Origin: Brachionus plicatilis
Taxonomy: Eukaryota > Rotifera > Eurotatoria > Ploima > Brachionidae
Reading direction: 5' to 3'
Length of the DNA stretch: 64,000 nucleotides
NCBI GenBank assembly: GCA_010279815.1
Contig: QEOQ01000122.1
Span: 1 to 64,000 of the forward strand
Of this stretch, positions 13,543 through 25,053 are shown piece after piece. The translations under genes were made by a program, and so were the position numbers. Under the pieces are notes generated by a model, which saw nothing but the letters and a program-made list of their open reading frames with translations, made no database searches and was not told where the DNA came from. Positions within the stretch are counted from its first letter, which is position 1. Each line of letters opens with the position of its first letter.

Positions 13543-13694
13543 TTGCACCTTTTTAACCCTAACATTAATTTTCTCATTGTCCAAAAAGACAAAAAATAAA
13601 GCACCAAAAAAATTTTTTGATTTTCGATTTGATTGATTGATTGATTGATTAGAAAATGAAATTTAAGATTTTAATTTAGGCAAAAAAGGTGCAA
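13543..13694. repeat. Small foldback with TTGCACCTTTTT ends
   Basis: TTGCACCTTTTT at 13543 is answered by AAAAAAGGTGCAA ending at 13694. About 152 bp with 12-bp arms and no coding content. No target duplication found, so this may be a MITE remnant or chance. Confidence 0.35.
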
Positions 13695-14290
13695 GAAAGC
13701 ATTCAGCTCTATGTTGCCATTTTTTTGAGAACTTTTTTTATTGTAAATAATAATTTTAAAAAATAAATAAAAATATTTATTCAATTTTTACTCAATTGAA
13801 AAATTTTTTAGATCTTCGTTTTTTATTTTTCCTAGGCCTAAAACTTTATTTTCATTTGCACGCAAAAGCTATACACTTTTATTGCAATTAAAATTTTGAA
13901 ATTTATGAATTTTAATTTTTTTCCAATTCAAACTTAAAGCCATTTGGCTTGTTTATTTGAACTGTTTTCTTAAATTAAATTTAGAAACATTTAACAGATA
14001 ATTTAAATGTCTTGACGTTAAAAAAAACATTTGTAATATTTTTTCCACCAGTTCGAATAATCAATAAATAAATAAATTCAAATGATAGAGTCATGAAAAA
14101 ATTGTCTTTTTTTTTCTTCGCATATTTCAACAATTTCAAACCTCATTATAAAATTACTTACCAATAAATAATTATAATTTATTAATTATTCTGACGATAA
14201 AATCAGATTTTTTTCTTTCTTTTTTAGCTATCTTATTTCGTGATTCATTTGCAATTCATTGCACCACTTTTCTAAGATATTCATAATTAG

Positions 14291-17200
14291 ATGAATCAAA
14301 ACGACATGAACGATGATGTTCCCAAAGCACCCACTCGCACTCACTTGAAGACAAATCTGAATAACAGAATAAACGCCCAGAATTTACAGCAAACAAAAGT
14401 GTTGACCATAACCAGTGATAAAAGTTCGCTGGAAAACGCAGCTGACATGGCAGCCAAAAAAGCTCTTGGAACTGCCAAGCTAGGTTCTATTCCTTCTCTG
14501 AACACACATCAAAATTCGGATCTTGATCAATTTAGAAATCTTTCTGTAAACTTTAAACAAAAATAAACCACTAATTTGGCTAAATTTTTTTTTAAATTAA
14601 GATAAGCAGTACTGGCTCGGGTGATGCTCACAAAGAAGCTGAGCATGCGCCCATTTTACAACCTTCTCAGATTATCACCAGTTCAGTGTCCAAGACCAAA
14701 CAATCGGCAAATATAATACCAAAGCTGATCGAAGGAGAAAAAATAATCAGCACCTGTGAATTCTCAAATGTTACCAGTACGGACATTGTATTCGTGCTAC
14801 CTGACAATAGAGGAGTTAGTGGAAAGTTGTGTTTGACCAATTTTAGACTTTATTTTAGAAGCGATGTAAATAATTCAATTTGTTTATTTTGAAATAATTG
14901 TTTTTTTTTTAAGGAGTATTTTAATAATGTTCTTAGGGGAACCAGTCATTACTTGGTAATTGACTTACCACTTGGTCTTGTGCATAGAATAGAAAAAATT
15001 GGACATCTAAGTTCAAAGCAGAACAATTTCTATGGAATTTTTATCTATTGCAAAGTGAGTTTCCAAAAAATTCAAAAAATACCGCATAGTTAAGATTAAT
15101 TTTTTAGAATGGTCGAAAGCTTATTTTTGCCATTAGTGTCCGAAACAAACAAGATAAGTCGAGAAAAGTTATTTATGACCTGTTACATAAATATGCATTC
15201 CCTCTTAGTAATAATTTGGTAATTATGATTTTAAAATTTATTTGACGTATTTAAATTTTTAATTGATCTTTTTTGAAACATTAAAACCAAACCAAAAAAA
15301 TAAGAGGACTAATTAAGTGTGAACATTGATTTGAAAAATTTGTATCTTCACAGGTGCTTTCAAAAATTTTGAAAAGTTCATTTTTTAGAATTAAAAAAAT
15401 TCAAACCAATCTCGACTTAAAAATATAGTTACTTAAAAATTTTTACAATTCTAAATACCCAAAAGGGTCCAGATGTGTTAATAATTTTAATTTTAATTCA
15501 AAGAATTCAATTCAAAATATTTAATTCAATTCAAAAACTTGGAGAAATCATTTTAAAAAAATTGTCTCATATAAAGACATTAAAATTGAAAATTTTAAAA
15601 AATATTGCTTTTATTATTATTTATCGATTGACCGGTAATGTGAAATTTTATTACAAAGATTACAAAACAAAAAGTAAAAACGTAATAATTCCTTTTCTAA
15701 TTATTCAAAAATAATTATGTAAACAGTACAATATTGTATAAATTTGCACAAACGAATTCTTAGCTCTGCAAAAACTCTGCAATTTTCTGTAAAATGCACA
15801 CCAGAAAAAAATATTTGATTGAAATATGCATTAAATTGTGATTCTTAAAAATTAAAACGTTTTTAATTTTTGTTTTATAATCTTTGTCCTAAAATTTCAC
15901 ATTGTCAGTTGACCTATATGGGTGTCAAAAATTGAAAACAATGAATTAGAATTAAAAATTAAATTAAAAACAGCTCTAATTCGGATATGTTGAAAATGGA
16001 AATTTAACTTTTTTAAAAGCAAAATACTTTTGATACTTTGTAAAAATTCAGTTTTTTTTGTTAATTTAAATTCAAAAAAACAACTTTTATTTTCTTGAGA
16101 TTTTTATTCAGTTGTTTTTTTTTTCGAAATAAAATCTACAATTCGAATTATGTATGTAAGTTCTAATAAAAATATAGAATTCGATTTTTATTGATATTTG
16201 TCTCAATAGTCAAGATTTATAAAAAAAAATTCATTAGCGAAATTTGAATTTTTATTTAGAAGCTTTTTAATCCGATCATATCCGAATTTGAGACTTTCTT
16301 CCTTTTATAGTTTTTATTAAAAATTATTAAATATTAAAAATTCATATAAAGCGTTTACTTTAGCAAAAATTTTGTTTATTTAAAGTTTCTAAATTTTTTT
16401 TAAACCTTAAAATCTTTATGTTGATTTTAAATTTGCCTCAAAAGTTTTAAATAAGGATTTTATAAAAATTAATTAAAAATAAATTTACAATATTACACAT
16501 TAATAAATATAAAACGAATAAAAAATTCTATTTCATTATTGTCATTGGGAATTAAATTAATTAAATGTAATAATATTTCGACATCCAAACATCAAGCTTC
16601 GCTTTAAAACTATTCAGGTTCTTTGCATTTACCACATCTTCCGGAAGTTTGTTCCATTCATTCACGACTCTATTTGGCTATTTATGAATAGCTATTTCTC
16701 CTTAATTCATATCTTCAGCTCCCGGATCTTGTGTTTAGACTGTAGTTGATTTCTTTATTAAATTCAATTTTTTCGAAATTGTTTACCACTTTGTACATTT
16801 TGATTAGGTCACCCCTTAATCTTCTTGTCCCAGGTTAGTTAACTCTAGCTTTAACAAACGTTGTTGATAATCCAAATCACGCAGTTCTGGAATCAACTTT
16901 GTTGCTCTTTGTTGAACTTTCTCAAGCTCATTTATATCCTTTTCCAAATATGGACACAATGCATTGACAGCATACTCCAGGTGCGGTCTAACCATAGAAC
17001 AATACAATAGTTTGATAGTCTCGCTGTACAGATACTTAAATGCTTTCCTAATTATACCCAACATTCTATTTGCTTTAGCTGTTGCATTCTTGACTTGTGT
17101 GTCCTATTTTAAATCATTCTGTATGTAAATACCCAAATCTCTTTCGCATTTTGACTTACTCAGGGGCTTCAAACCAATCTTGTACTCGAACTCGGGATTA

Positions 17201-20200
17201 TTGCTACCAGTATAAACTACTTAAAATTTTTCTACATTTAGTAAATTACATTAAATATTTTTATAATTAATATTAGATATTCAATTCAGTTTGTATTAAA
17301 TAGCAGCCAAATAAAAATTAATAATCTTATTACATTTTAATTGAATAACAAAATATTAAAATTAACGCAATCGTCCGAATTTACTGACATGTCATTAAAT
17401 TTTTTAGTGACATTTCACTATAGAATCTTTTACATGTAATAACAGCGTGTCACTAAAATAGATTACTTTATTTTAAAGACATGTCACTCAATTCGGACGA
17501 TTACGTTAATTTTCAAAATATCAAAAAAAATTTTTCAAATTTTAAATTTTAAATTTTTTAGAACTTTTTTGCATTTTGCTATAAACAACGATTTCCAGAC
17601 GAAACAGGCTGGTTTGTGTACGACTGCAAAAAAGAATACGAACGCATCGGAATAACCACCAAAACCAGCGATTGGCGTTTTTCTTCTGTAAACCAGGATT
17701 TTAAGCTTTGCGACACATACCCTAAACTATTGATAGTGCCAGCTAGTGTCAAAGATGAAGAGCTTAAACAAATTGCTGAATTTAGGTCCAAACACAGAAT
17801 TCCAGTTCTCAGCTGGCTAAAATTCGATAACCGGAAGAACCACGTCGCTTTGCTACGCAGTAGTCAGCCCCTATGCGGAATTACCCAAAAAAGAAGCGAA
17901 AGAGACGAAAATTATCTGTTCAAAATTTTCAAACTCAACACCATAAACTCTTTGGATAAATTGTACATAATGGACGCTCGTCCAGTTGTGAACGCTTATG
18001 CGAATAGAACAACAGGCGGTGGCCATGAATCCGAAGACAACTATAAAGACTGCGAGATCAATTTCCTAAATATTCACAACATTCACGTGATGCGCGAAAG
18101 CCTCAGAAAAATATTCGACATGTCTTTGCCAAGTGTGAACCAGTACGCGCCAAACCAGCCTTCGATTTTATCATCCAACACACTCTCATCCAATGCTTCT
18201 GGTCAAGCCCAAAGCCAAGCCAGCAGCAGACTGGAGACAGATGAAGACAAAAATTTTTTACTCAATTTAGAAAATTCAAAATGGCTTAATCACATCCGCT
18301 CCGTTCTAAACGGAGCTTTAAAAGTGGTCAAGTATATCAATTCGTACAGTTCTAGTGTACTGGTTCATTGTTCGGATGGATGGGACCGAACTGCCCAGCT
18401 CACTTCGCTGTCAATGCTAATGATGGACAAATATTACAGAACACTTAGAGGCTTTGAGGTTCTTATCGAAAAAGAGTGGCTGAGCTTTGGTCATAGGTTT
18501 GGAGTTCGAATGGGACATGGGTCTAGTGATCATACTAACCAGGATAGATCGCCCATATTTTTACAATTTATTGATTGCGTATGGCAGTTGATGCAGCAGA
18601 ATAGCAAAGTTTTTGAATTTAATGAAAAATTATTAATCACAATTGTAAATAATATGTATACGTGCCAATTTGGAACATTCTTGCACAGCAATGAATCCGA
18701 AAGAGACAAATACGTAAGTATTTTGTTCTTATATACTTGAATCTCTTAACTAGAGAAATTGATTACTTAAATTTTCCCAATAAACAAAAAGATTTTAAAA
18801 TTTTTAGTTTTGTGTTGTATTTTTTGTTGGTGCTGATTAGGCACGATTGATGAACCTAGATCAAATTTTTTTGTGATCAAAAATTTTTTACAGGATCCCT
18901 AAAAAATACAGTAGTGGTTTTTAAAATTTATTATATCCAAAATTTTCACGTATTTGCTAATTTGATTAAATTTAGTGTCAATTCGGCAATTTTAGATAAA
19001 ATTGTTAAATTGAAAAAAAATAAATTTACCAGATTTAGTCAATATTTTTTCGATTGAATTTTTTTTAATTTTTTTTCAAAATAATCCTTTTCAAATTTGA
19101 ATTTTGGAATTTTATTTTTAAAATTGATTTTTATTAAATTTGTTCGAAATTTTTTTAGGAATCCTATAACTTTTTGACGTTTATAATCAGAGTGAGCGAA
19201 ACAACTTAAATGATTTGAAGTGTCTTTCATTTGAAGTGCTCATTCATTTTTATACTTTAAGAAAAAGTTTAAAAGCCATTCTTCTTATTCTATGCATTAT
19301 ATTTCTTTTAATTACATTTATATTCTTAATCGGTGGTTCTTCATAAATTTTTTTCTATTTAAAGATTATTTTAATGTAATTTTGATAGCAATTAAATTAT
19401 GGTAATTAAAATCCAAACTTGTTTAATTGTCCCAAAAAAAGTAATTAAGGTATTCTAAGTAGAAATTATTCAATTTTATCAGAATTAAAGGAAATAAATA
19501 TTTATTTTTTTGGTCGATATCAAAAATTTTCGAATTTCGGTTTCTCAAGTCACGAAAGTTTTATCATAGAAAAACTTTTCTTTTTTTGCACCTAGACCTA
19601 TTTTAAGTAAAAGAGATCTTTTTTTTTTAATCGCTTTGTTTCATAATTCAGAAAAATAACACCACAAACTATAAAATATTTTTAATATTTAAAATTTTTT
19701 TTAAAAATTAAAGAGATTTTTTATTGAAAAGAACTTAACTAAGTTTCAACATTTAATTTGGTATTGAAATTTTTATTTTTTTTTTTTTTATGAAATAGAG
19801 TGTTAGTACTTGATTTTGCCCCAAATAATTCAGTTAAAACTTCGCGGCAGAGTTGTTTAAAAGTCACAAAAAAAGTCTTCTCGGACTTTTTTTTGAAAAA
19901 AAAAATTTAAAGTGTTTGCTCAGACTTTTGAAAAAAAATAAAAAAGTCCGGACTTGGATGTGACTTGACTCTTAAACAACTCTATTTAAATCACGATATT
20001 TTTTAGAGAGTCAAACATTTTTTTACTAAAATTCAAAGTGTCGTCGAGCAGCGAAAAAATAAAGTATAAAGAACAGAGCAATTTTGATTTATAATATAAG
20101 TAAATTTTAAGCCTTTTCTTAATTGAGTAATTTATTTATTTGAATTTTTTTAAACCTCCATCAGAAATATCGTGTGAAATTAATCTCAAAAAGCTACATA

Positions 20201-20897
20201 TGAAGCTACAAAATTGACAAAAAAAATCAAAAAATTTTATTTTATTTAAATATAAAAAAAACAAAATAAGCAATAAAAAATATGACAGAAAGCCACTAAA
20301 CTTAAATCTATTTAACATCCGTAACTTTCATTGAAAATTAATTACAAAAATTTAACTCAAAAAGTTAAAGTAACTATGACTTTTAATTTATTTTCCCAAA
20401 TCAAACTCGATTTGACGAAGTCTGAAATAATATAGAATATATTTTAGAATTCTGATATCTTTTTTAAGGATGTACGGAACAAAACAGTATCGCTATGGTC
20501 TTATATAAACAGTTATAAGAATGAATTCAAAAATAGTTCGTACATTGAATTCGACGGTGTAGTCGAGTGTTCTACTTCAATGTCAAGCTTACAATTATGG
20601 ACAGCCTATTACTTCCAGTACAAAGAGGTAATAGATGATTCTAGTTTGGTGGATTTGCCAAATGAGCTGAGTGAAAGTCAAAAACAAGCAAATAGTCAAG
20701 TTAAAATGACCAATTATAACATGAATACTCCGATTTTGTCTTCAAAATTGTTCGGTAATCAGAGTTTTTTACACCAAATGGTTTCTCAAATGAAAGCAAC
20801 TGTACGCTCGTACAATTCACCACAGTCAGGCGCCGTTCAGCCAGGAATGGTTCAAGACTCGGAATTAATTCGCTATAAAGCGGAATCCGCTGATTAA
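14291..20897 (+). CDS. MTMR2: Myotubularin-related phosphoinositide 3-phosphatase (MTMR1/2 type)
   Basis: Predicted to remove the 3-phosphate from PI3P and PI(3,5)P2 on endosomal membranes. Exons: 14291-14545, 14602-14865, 14914-15054, 15108-15218, 17562-18713, 20469-20897; all junctions are GT-AG and frame-consistent, giving about 783 residues (human MTMR2 is 643). Exons 2-4 encode a PH-GRAM domain (LIEGEKIIST ... KLCLTNFRLYFRSD ... GHLSSKQNNFYGIFIYCK). Exon 5 carries the phosphatase domain, starting FAFCYKQRFP, with active-site loop HCSDGWDRT (nucleophile Cys at 18369), so the enzyme should be catalytically competent. Extra length comes from a low-complexity N-terminus, a Ser/Gln-rich insert before the P-loop (about 18130-18240) and a 70-residue tail. 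Introns 4 (2.3 kb) and 5 (1.8 kb) are swollen by mobile elements. AATAAA at 20924. Very likely MTMR1/2 subfamily; the exact orthologue is uncertain. Confidence 0.92.
15627..15913. repeat. Inverted repeat in myotubularin intron 4
   Basis: Arm 15627-15668 (ATTGACCGGTAATGTGAAAT...) is matched in reverse complement by 15872-15913, about 42 bp each with scattered mismatches, separated by about 200 bp. Probably an old MITE. Nothing codes in it; the apparent open frame at 15475-15714 overlaps the left arm and is AT-rich noise. Confidence 0.5.
15722..15782. repeat. Dispersed repeat, copy 1
   Basis: The segment containing CAGTACAATATTGTATAAAT and, 40 bp on, CTCTGCAAAAACTCTGCAA recurs with substitutions at 63653-63715. 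About 60 bp of similarity in the same orientation; no ends recognised. Confidence 0.5.
16560..17222 (-). pseudogene. CR1/jockey-type LINE fragment, minus strand, in myotubularin intron 4
   Basis: Reads (minus) ERDLGIYIQNDLK, an in-frame stop, then NRMLGIIRKAFKYL, MVRPHLEYAVNALCPYL and KDINELEKVQQRATKLIPEL. This is the thumb/C-terminal part of a LINE reverse transcriptase. A frame-broken stretch follows, still recognisable as LPEDVVNAKNLNSFKAKLDV, ending near 16560. The catalytic palm (FADD) is absent, so the copy is 5'-truncated and dead. It lies antisense inside an intron of the phosphatase gene and must be spliced out. Same broad family as 31618-32564 and 48062-48620. Confidence 0.8.
17361..17511. 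mobile_element. MITE with ATTAACG / CGTTAAT ends
   Basis: Left end ATTAACGCAATCGTCCGAAT, right end inverted ATTAACGTAATCGTCCGAAT, followed on both sides by a second shared block around GACATGTCA. About 151 bp, no coding potential. It sits just upstream of the intron 4 acceptor (17561) of the myotubularin gene. The target duplication is unclear because the flanks are A/T-rich. A decayed relative lies at 12838-12925. Confidence 0.65.
19500..19575. repeat. Dispersed repeat in myotubularin intron 5 (inverted relative at 25.6 kb)
   Basis: About 75 bp (GGTCGATATCAAAAATTTTC ... AAGTCACGAAAGTTTT) recurs in reverse orientation around 25570-25645 with few differences. It is AT-rich and non-coding; the boundaries of the full repeat cannot be fixed by eye. 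Confidence 0.5.
19848..19984. mobile_element. CAGAGTTG-family MITE in myotubularin intron 5
   Basis: Left end CAGAGTTGTTTAAAAGTCAC; right end inverted, ...GACTCTTAAACAACTCT. Interior is tandem AAGTC/GACTT motifs, so the whole unit can fold into one hairpin. About 137 bp. Flanks (CTTCGCGG versus TTTAAATC) do not match, so the target duplication has been lost or the insertion rearranged. The family is best defined by the copy at 48384-48522. Confidence 0.7.
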
Positions 20898-21522
20898 TTT
20901 ATTTCTATCAATCAATATCGCATAATAAATTTTTTTTAGTCTATCATTTTTTTCTTTGACTACAAGTGTATTTTTTTTCAATTTAAATAACGATATTAAC
21001 TATTAAAATTATATTTTTAATAAATTTTATTAATTAATCAATGTTATGTATCAAATTTAACTATAAAGTAGTCATTTTTATTTTTATAAATTGTTATAAA
21101 TAATCAAAATAAATCAATAAAACTGCTTTTAAATATATTATGTTAAACATTTTCTAGCATTTAAATTCACCTAGGTGATTAAAAGTGATTTTTGTATTTA
21201 AAAACAAAAAGATTTTTTTGAACAGTTCAAAACCAATTCAAAAAAAATTTAAAAAAGAGCAAAATTTAATTGCATTTTTTCTAATGATATGTGCTTGTGG
21301 CATGAAACAAATTATTTTAGATTAGATTTGTGCTGTGGTGGCAACGTGGACAAAAATTTAAGCCTTGCAAAAATTACTAATTTCTCGAAATATTTTGAAT
21401 CATGCCACTTTAAACTTTTATTTTGTTTAATTTAAAATGGTACGATTTAGAATCATACGATTTAATTTTTTTAGATTCAAGATTGCTCTAGAATATTTTT
21501 CTTTGTGATATGATGATATAAA

Positions 21523-22547
21523 ATGATACAGAAACTTCACGATAATTTATTAAGCCTTGGCGATCCGAGAGTCAAAGGATGGCTATTCATGGACAGCTTT
21601 GTACCCACTGCTATTTTTTGCATCCTTTATCTTGCACTTATATTCGGCATCAAAAAATTCATGAAGAACAGAAAACCCTACGAAATGAAAAATTTTTTGC
21701 TCTTTTACAATTTTTGCCAAGTTGTGGGCACTTTCTACATGTTCAAAGAAGTAAGCTAAAAAATAAAAAAAGTTAAAACTACTTAAAAATTTTGATTAGT
21801 TTATTAGTGTAGCCATTTTGCAGCGATACAGTTTGACATGTCAAGAAGTCGATTATTCTGACAATCCACTTGCTGTTCGAGTAAATTTAAAAATTAAAAT
21901 AAATTTGGACAATTTATTTGAAAAATATTAAAGATGCTGACAGCTACATGGTTGTTTTATCTGTCGAAGTTGGTTGACTTTGTCGATACCGTATGAATAC
22001 AGAAAATTAAATTAAAAAAATTAATATTTTTCCAAAAGATTGTTTTTGCACTTAGAAAAAAAGATAACCAGATCACATTATTGCACGTTTTCCATCATTT
22101 TACCATTTTTCCGATTGCATGGGTATGCACAAAATATTTCGGAGGAGGCCAAAGTGGGTTTTTTCTTTAAAAAATAATTATTAAATAGTTTTTATTTGAA
22201 GGCTTTTTTGGTTGTATGGTTAATTCTCTAGTACATACAATAATGTATGGCTACTACGGCTTATCAGCTTTGGGCCCTCAAGTTCAAAAGTATTTGTGGT
22301 GGAAGAAATACATTACTCAAATTCAACTCGTAAATAAAATTAAAATTTCTTTTTGTAATTATTTCCTAACTTCATTTTAATTTAGATTCAATTTTTATCA
22401 ATAATAGTGCATTCGTTGGTAAATATGTTACAATTAGATTGTAAATATTCCAAATCGTTTAGCACCTTTTACTCTTTTTATACGCTGGTAATTGCTGGAT
22501 TATTCATCGATTTTTATTTTAAAGCATACAAAAAGAAAACAAAATAA
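21523..22547 (+). CDS. ELOVL: Very-long-chain fatty acid elongase (ELOVL family)
   Basis: ER multi-pass condensing enzyme (3-ketoacyl-CoA synthase) that adds two carbons from malonyl-CoA to long acyl-CoAs. Exons: 21523-21750, 21800-21880, 21934-21990, 22039-22153, 22202-22329, 22386-22547; introns are 48-56 bp. Predicted 256 residues, slightly short for the family. Diagnostic motifs: KLVDFVDT before the third junction, the catalytic histidine box HVFHH in exon 4, and [19 protein letters not shown] then QKYLWWKKY in exon 5. At least five hydrophobic segments. The tail KAYKKKTK is lysine-rich, as expected of an ER-retention signal. The exon 4 donor must be GTGGGT at 22154 to keep the frame. The start gives [20 protein letters not shown], typical of the family. 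Subfamily not resolved. Confidence 0.9.
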
Positions 22548-23045
22548 AAATTTGACTTTTTTTTTAATTTAGAATTTAATTTTACCTTATTTCGTTATTG
22601 GATTCAAAAACTTGAAGCATTAATCAAATATTAGATTAAAATAGTTATTATGTCCTTTTTAAGAAATTAATGTTTTTAACAAATTTCAAATTTGTTTTTT
22701 TTTAACTATTTTATATAAAAAGATTCTGAATTTAATAGTTTAAAAATTAAATAAATTATCCTAGATTAAATTTTCCGCTTGAAAATAGATTTATTGCTTA
22801 AATATTTAAATTATGATTTTTGATTCTTAAAAGATACCAAGTTCTCCCTCTGATTGAATTTTATTAAATTTGTAACACTGTCCAAATAGAATACTTACTG
22901 CATCAGCATTTGATATTACAGATCGAGTATAAAATCTTTAAAATAATACAAGTATTTTTGAAAAAAAAATTCAAGATTAATTTGTAGTGATGAAATCGAA
23001 TATGGTTATTCGACGCAATATTCAAATAAAGGAAGTTTCGGATGA

Positions 23046-23206
23046 GTTTTCATTCAAATAGCTTATTCGAATGAATTTTCATTCAAATAGCTTATTCGGA
23101 TGAATTTTCATTCAAATAACTTATTCGAATGAATTTTCATTCAAATAACTTTATCGAATGAATTTTCATTCAAATAACTTATTCGAATGAGTTTTCATTC
23201 GAATAT
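23046..23206 (+). repeat. Left subterminal tandem array (29-bp unit)
   Basis: Five full units plus a partial one, nearly identical apart from single substitutions (AATAG/AATAA, TTCGA/TTCGG). There are no spacers between units, so this is not a CRISPR array. It is probably a transposase-binding array. Confidence 0.85.
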
Positions 23207-23314
23207 TCGCTTCGTACATATATAAGCATTAATTATAAGCATTAATTTTCTCCTTTAAAATCTCTTCCTTTTTTTCTTTGCTATTAAAATTTTACTCTTA
23301 ACTAATTATTTTTT

Positions 23315-23385
23315 TTAGAGACTTGCGACTTTTAAACAACTATAATGACTTTGAATTTTTTTTGGGACTTTTAAAAAACTCTGAT
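23315..23385. mobile_element. CAGAGTTG-family MITE remnant
   Basis: Contains GCGACTTTTAAACAACT and then GGGACTTTTAAAAAACTCTG, two copies of the right-hand terminal motif in the same orientation. No left end. It is nested in the hAT-like element at 22985-23833. Confidence 0.5.
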
Positions 23386-23578
23386 TTTTTTAAAGAAATT
23401 CTTATTCTCATAAAAGGATTTAAAAATTTTCTAACATTAAGTGTGTGCTAGTCAGTCATCTATTACCAGTTTTCAAGAGACTCCAACTTCAATCCATAAA
23501 GGGAGAAAAAGAAAAGAGTATAAAAAAACTTCAATTATTCACTCTCATATATTATCAAATATTTTACTTGAAATAAAA

Positions 23579-23775
23579 TTCATTCGAATAAGTTATTTGA
23601 ATGAAAATTCATTCGAATAAGTTATTTGAATGAAAATTCATTCGAATAAGTTATTTGAATGAAAATTCATTCGAATAAGTTATTTGAATGAAAATTCATC
23701 CGAATAAGTTATTTGAATGAAAATTCATCCGAATAAGTTATTTGAATGAAAATTCATTCGAACAAGTTATTCAGA
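23579..23775 (-). repeat. Right subterminal tandem array, inverted relative to the left one
   Basis: About 6.5 copies of the reverse complement of the 29-bp unit (AAGTTATTTGAATGAAAATT then CATTCGAAT). Two adjacent units share a TTCATCCG variant, suggesting local unit duplication within this arm. Confidence 0.85.
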
Positions 23776-24168
23776 ATAATTTTTTATTCAAGTTTCAATT
23801 TTCTTACAAAAAAAAAATTCGATTTCATCACTATTAATTTGTCAAAATAATTTACTTAAGATACACGAAGCAGAGTTATATGCTAGTAATAAGACCTTAA
23901 CTTTATTTTTAAAAATAAACATTTTCTAGTTTCTTTTTCTGCAAATATAATCTAAAATTCATTTATCTACAAGAAAATGATTGAGATTTTTTTTTTAAAG
24001 AAGAAAATTAAAAAGTATAAAAAAGTGACCTCCGTACCTCCCCAGCTTTATAAATACAATTTTAGAAAATCTTATTCAATATTTATTTTGTTTAGCTTAA
24101 CATTAATTTTTAAGCATTCTGAAAACCAATGGAAAAGAGTAATAAATATCTAAATCGAGGTTTAAGAC

Positions 24169-25053
24169 TAATGTTGTGAGTCGACTTTAAATTTGAAAAG
24201 TCGACTATATTACTTCCAAGTCGACTAAAAATCGACTAAATTAAAATAAAATTTTAAATTATAGAATTAAAGACGCTCTCTTTTTGCTCTCTTTTTTAAA
24301 ATCATAATTTTGAAGACAGGTTCAAGTCCGGACTTTTTTTTTCAAAAGTTCGAACCAAGGGCTTTTTTTTAAAGTTCGGACTTGGACTTTAATTTTAGTA
24401 ACTTTGACTTTAACTAAGTCGCCACAATAGCTACCTGGAACGGTAAAACGAACATCTGGCCGCCTCAATAAGTCTTTGACTTGGACTTTGAAAAAAAAAA
24501 TGTTCGGACTTAAACTTTTATATTGATGATTTGGACTTTAATTTGCGACTTTTAAACAACTTTGATAAAAAATCAAATAATTCATATGATTAATTTATTT
24601 TGTATTTATTCATCTTAAGTCCTTTGTTTCATTTTCTTTAATATTTTCACTTTAATTACTAATATTTATTTAAAATAACTGAAAAAAATTAAAATGTCTT
24701 TAGAGCCAAAAAAGGTAGGAGATTTGGAGATATTGTAAGATCGATACAGACAATTATGTCTGTGAAGTCATGGAAGGTAATAAAATGTGTAGCGCCAAAT
24801 TAAAGAAAATTGGTTACACTAGGTTGTTTATTATTATTTAAATATTTGAACTATTTGAATATTTGAATTTAAATATTTTATATGAACTTTTTATGAACTT
24901 TTAAAATTAAAAATTTATTTTTGTCAAATTTACAAAATTAAAACACAATTGAATAAATAGATTTTGAATAAAAGAATAAATTTTAACAAGAACAATTAAC
25001 GAGTTGATTAGTCAAAAAAAAATCGACTTAGTTTGAGTCGACTCACAACACTA
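24169..25053 (+). mobile_element. hAT-like deletion derivative with BED-finger remnant and nested MITE
   Basis: Left end TAATGTTGTGAGTCGACT, right end inverted TAGTGTTGTGAGTCGACT. Flanks GTTTAAGAC and GTTTAGAC are consistent with an aged 8-bp duplication. The ends match the TARNGTTG consensus of the element at 6992. At about 24694-24825 a plus-strand frame starts MSLEPKK and, after a break, continues as YCKIDTDNYVCEVMEGNKMC, resembling the BED zinc finger at the start of hAT transposases. The rest of the transposase is gone. A CAGAGTTG-family element lies inside (about 24314-24567). Confidence 0.72.
24314..24567. mobile_element. Long member of the CAGAGTTG MITE family, nested
   Basis: The right end is clear (GCGACTTTTAAACAACTTTG); the left end is decayed. 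The interior contains a unique block (CACAATAGCTACCTGGAACG ... GGCCGC) that recurs inverted in the copy at about 32640-32826, showing a longer family version that carries an internal segment. Confidence 0.55.

Larger units (their letters stand above)
12446..14290. other. Intergenic region with LINE-type tail and small repeats
   Basis: Between the receptor and the myotubularin gene. It holds a long poly-T run (about 12751-12767), then a CTCC-TTTT-GGAG hairpin (12797-12808) followed by an AAATAAATAAATAAATAA tail (12822-12839), which looks like the 3' end of a retrotransposon. It also holds the partial inverted-repeat element at 12838-12925, the foldback at 13543-13694 and a short GATT tract at about 13629-13650. 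No gene seen. Confidence 0.5.
22985..23833. mobile_element. hAT-like element with opposed subterminal repeat arrays
   Basis: Ends TAGTGATGAAATCGAAT (left) and the same sequence inverted at the right. A perfect 8-bp duplication TTAATTTG flanks it (22977-22984 and 23834-23841), as expected for hAT. The left arm carries about 5.5 tandem copies of a 29-bp unit (ATTTTCATTCAAATAACTTA then TTCGAATGA) and the right arm about 6.5 copies in reverse orientation. The element could therefore fold into a long cruciform, and each unit is itself a near-palindrome. The interior has no transposase and includes a fragment of the CAGAGTTG MITE (23315-23385). Confidence 0.85.

Noticed and set aside
15475..15714. 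79-codon open frame in myotubularin intron 4
   Set aside because: Composition is Ile/Lys/Phe noise and it overlaps an inverted-repeat arm.
23046..23206. Regular repeats resembling a CRISPR array
   Set aside because: Units are contiguous with no unique spacers, are mirrored at 23579-23775, and lie between transposon ends with a target duplication in a eukaryotic genome.
24310..24335. GGTTCAAGTCC, resembling a tRNA T-arm
   Set aside because: No acceptor, D-arm or anticodon structure around it; it is part of the AAGTCC-rich MITE interior.
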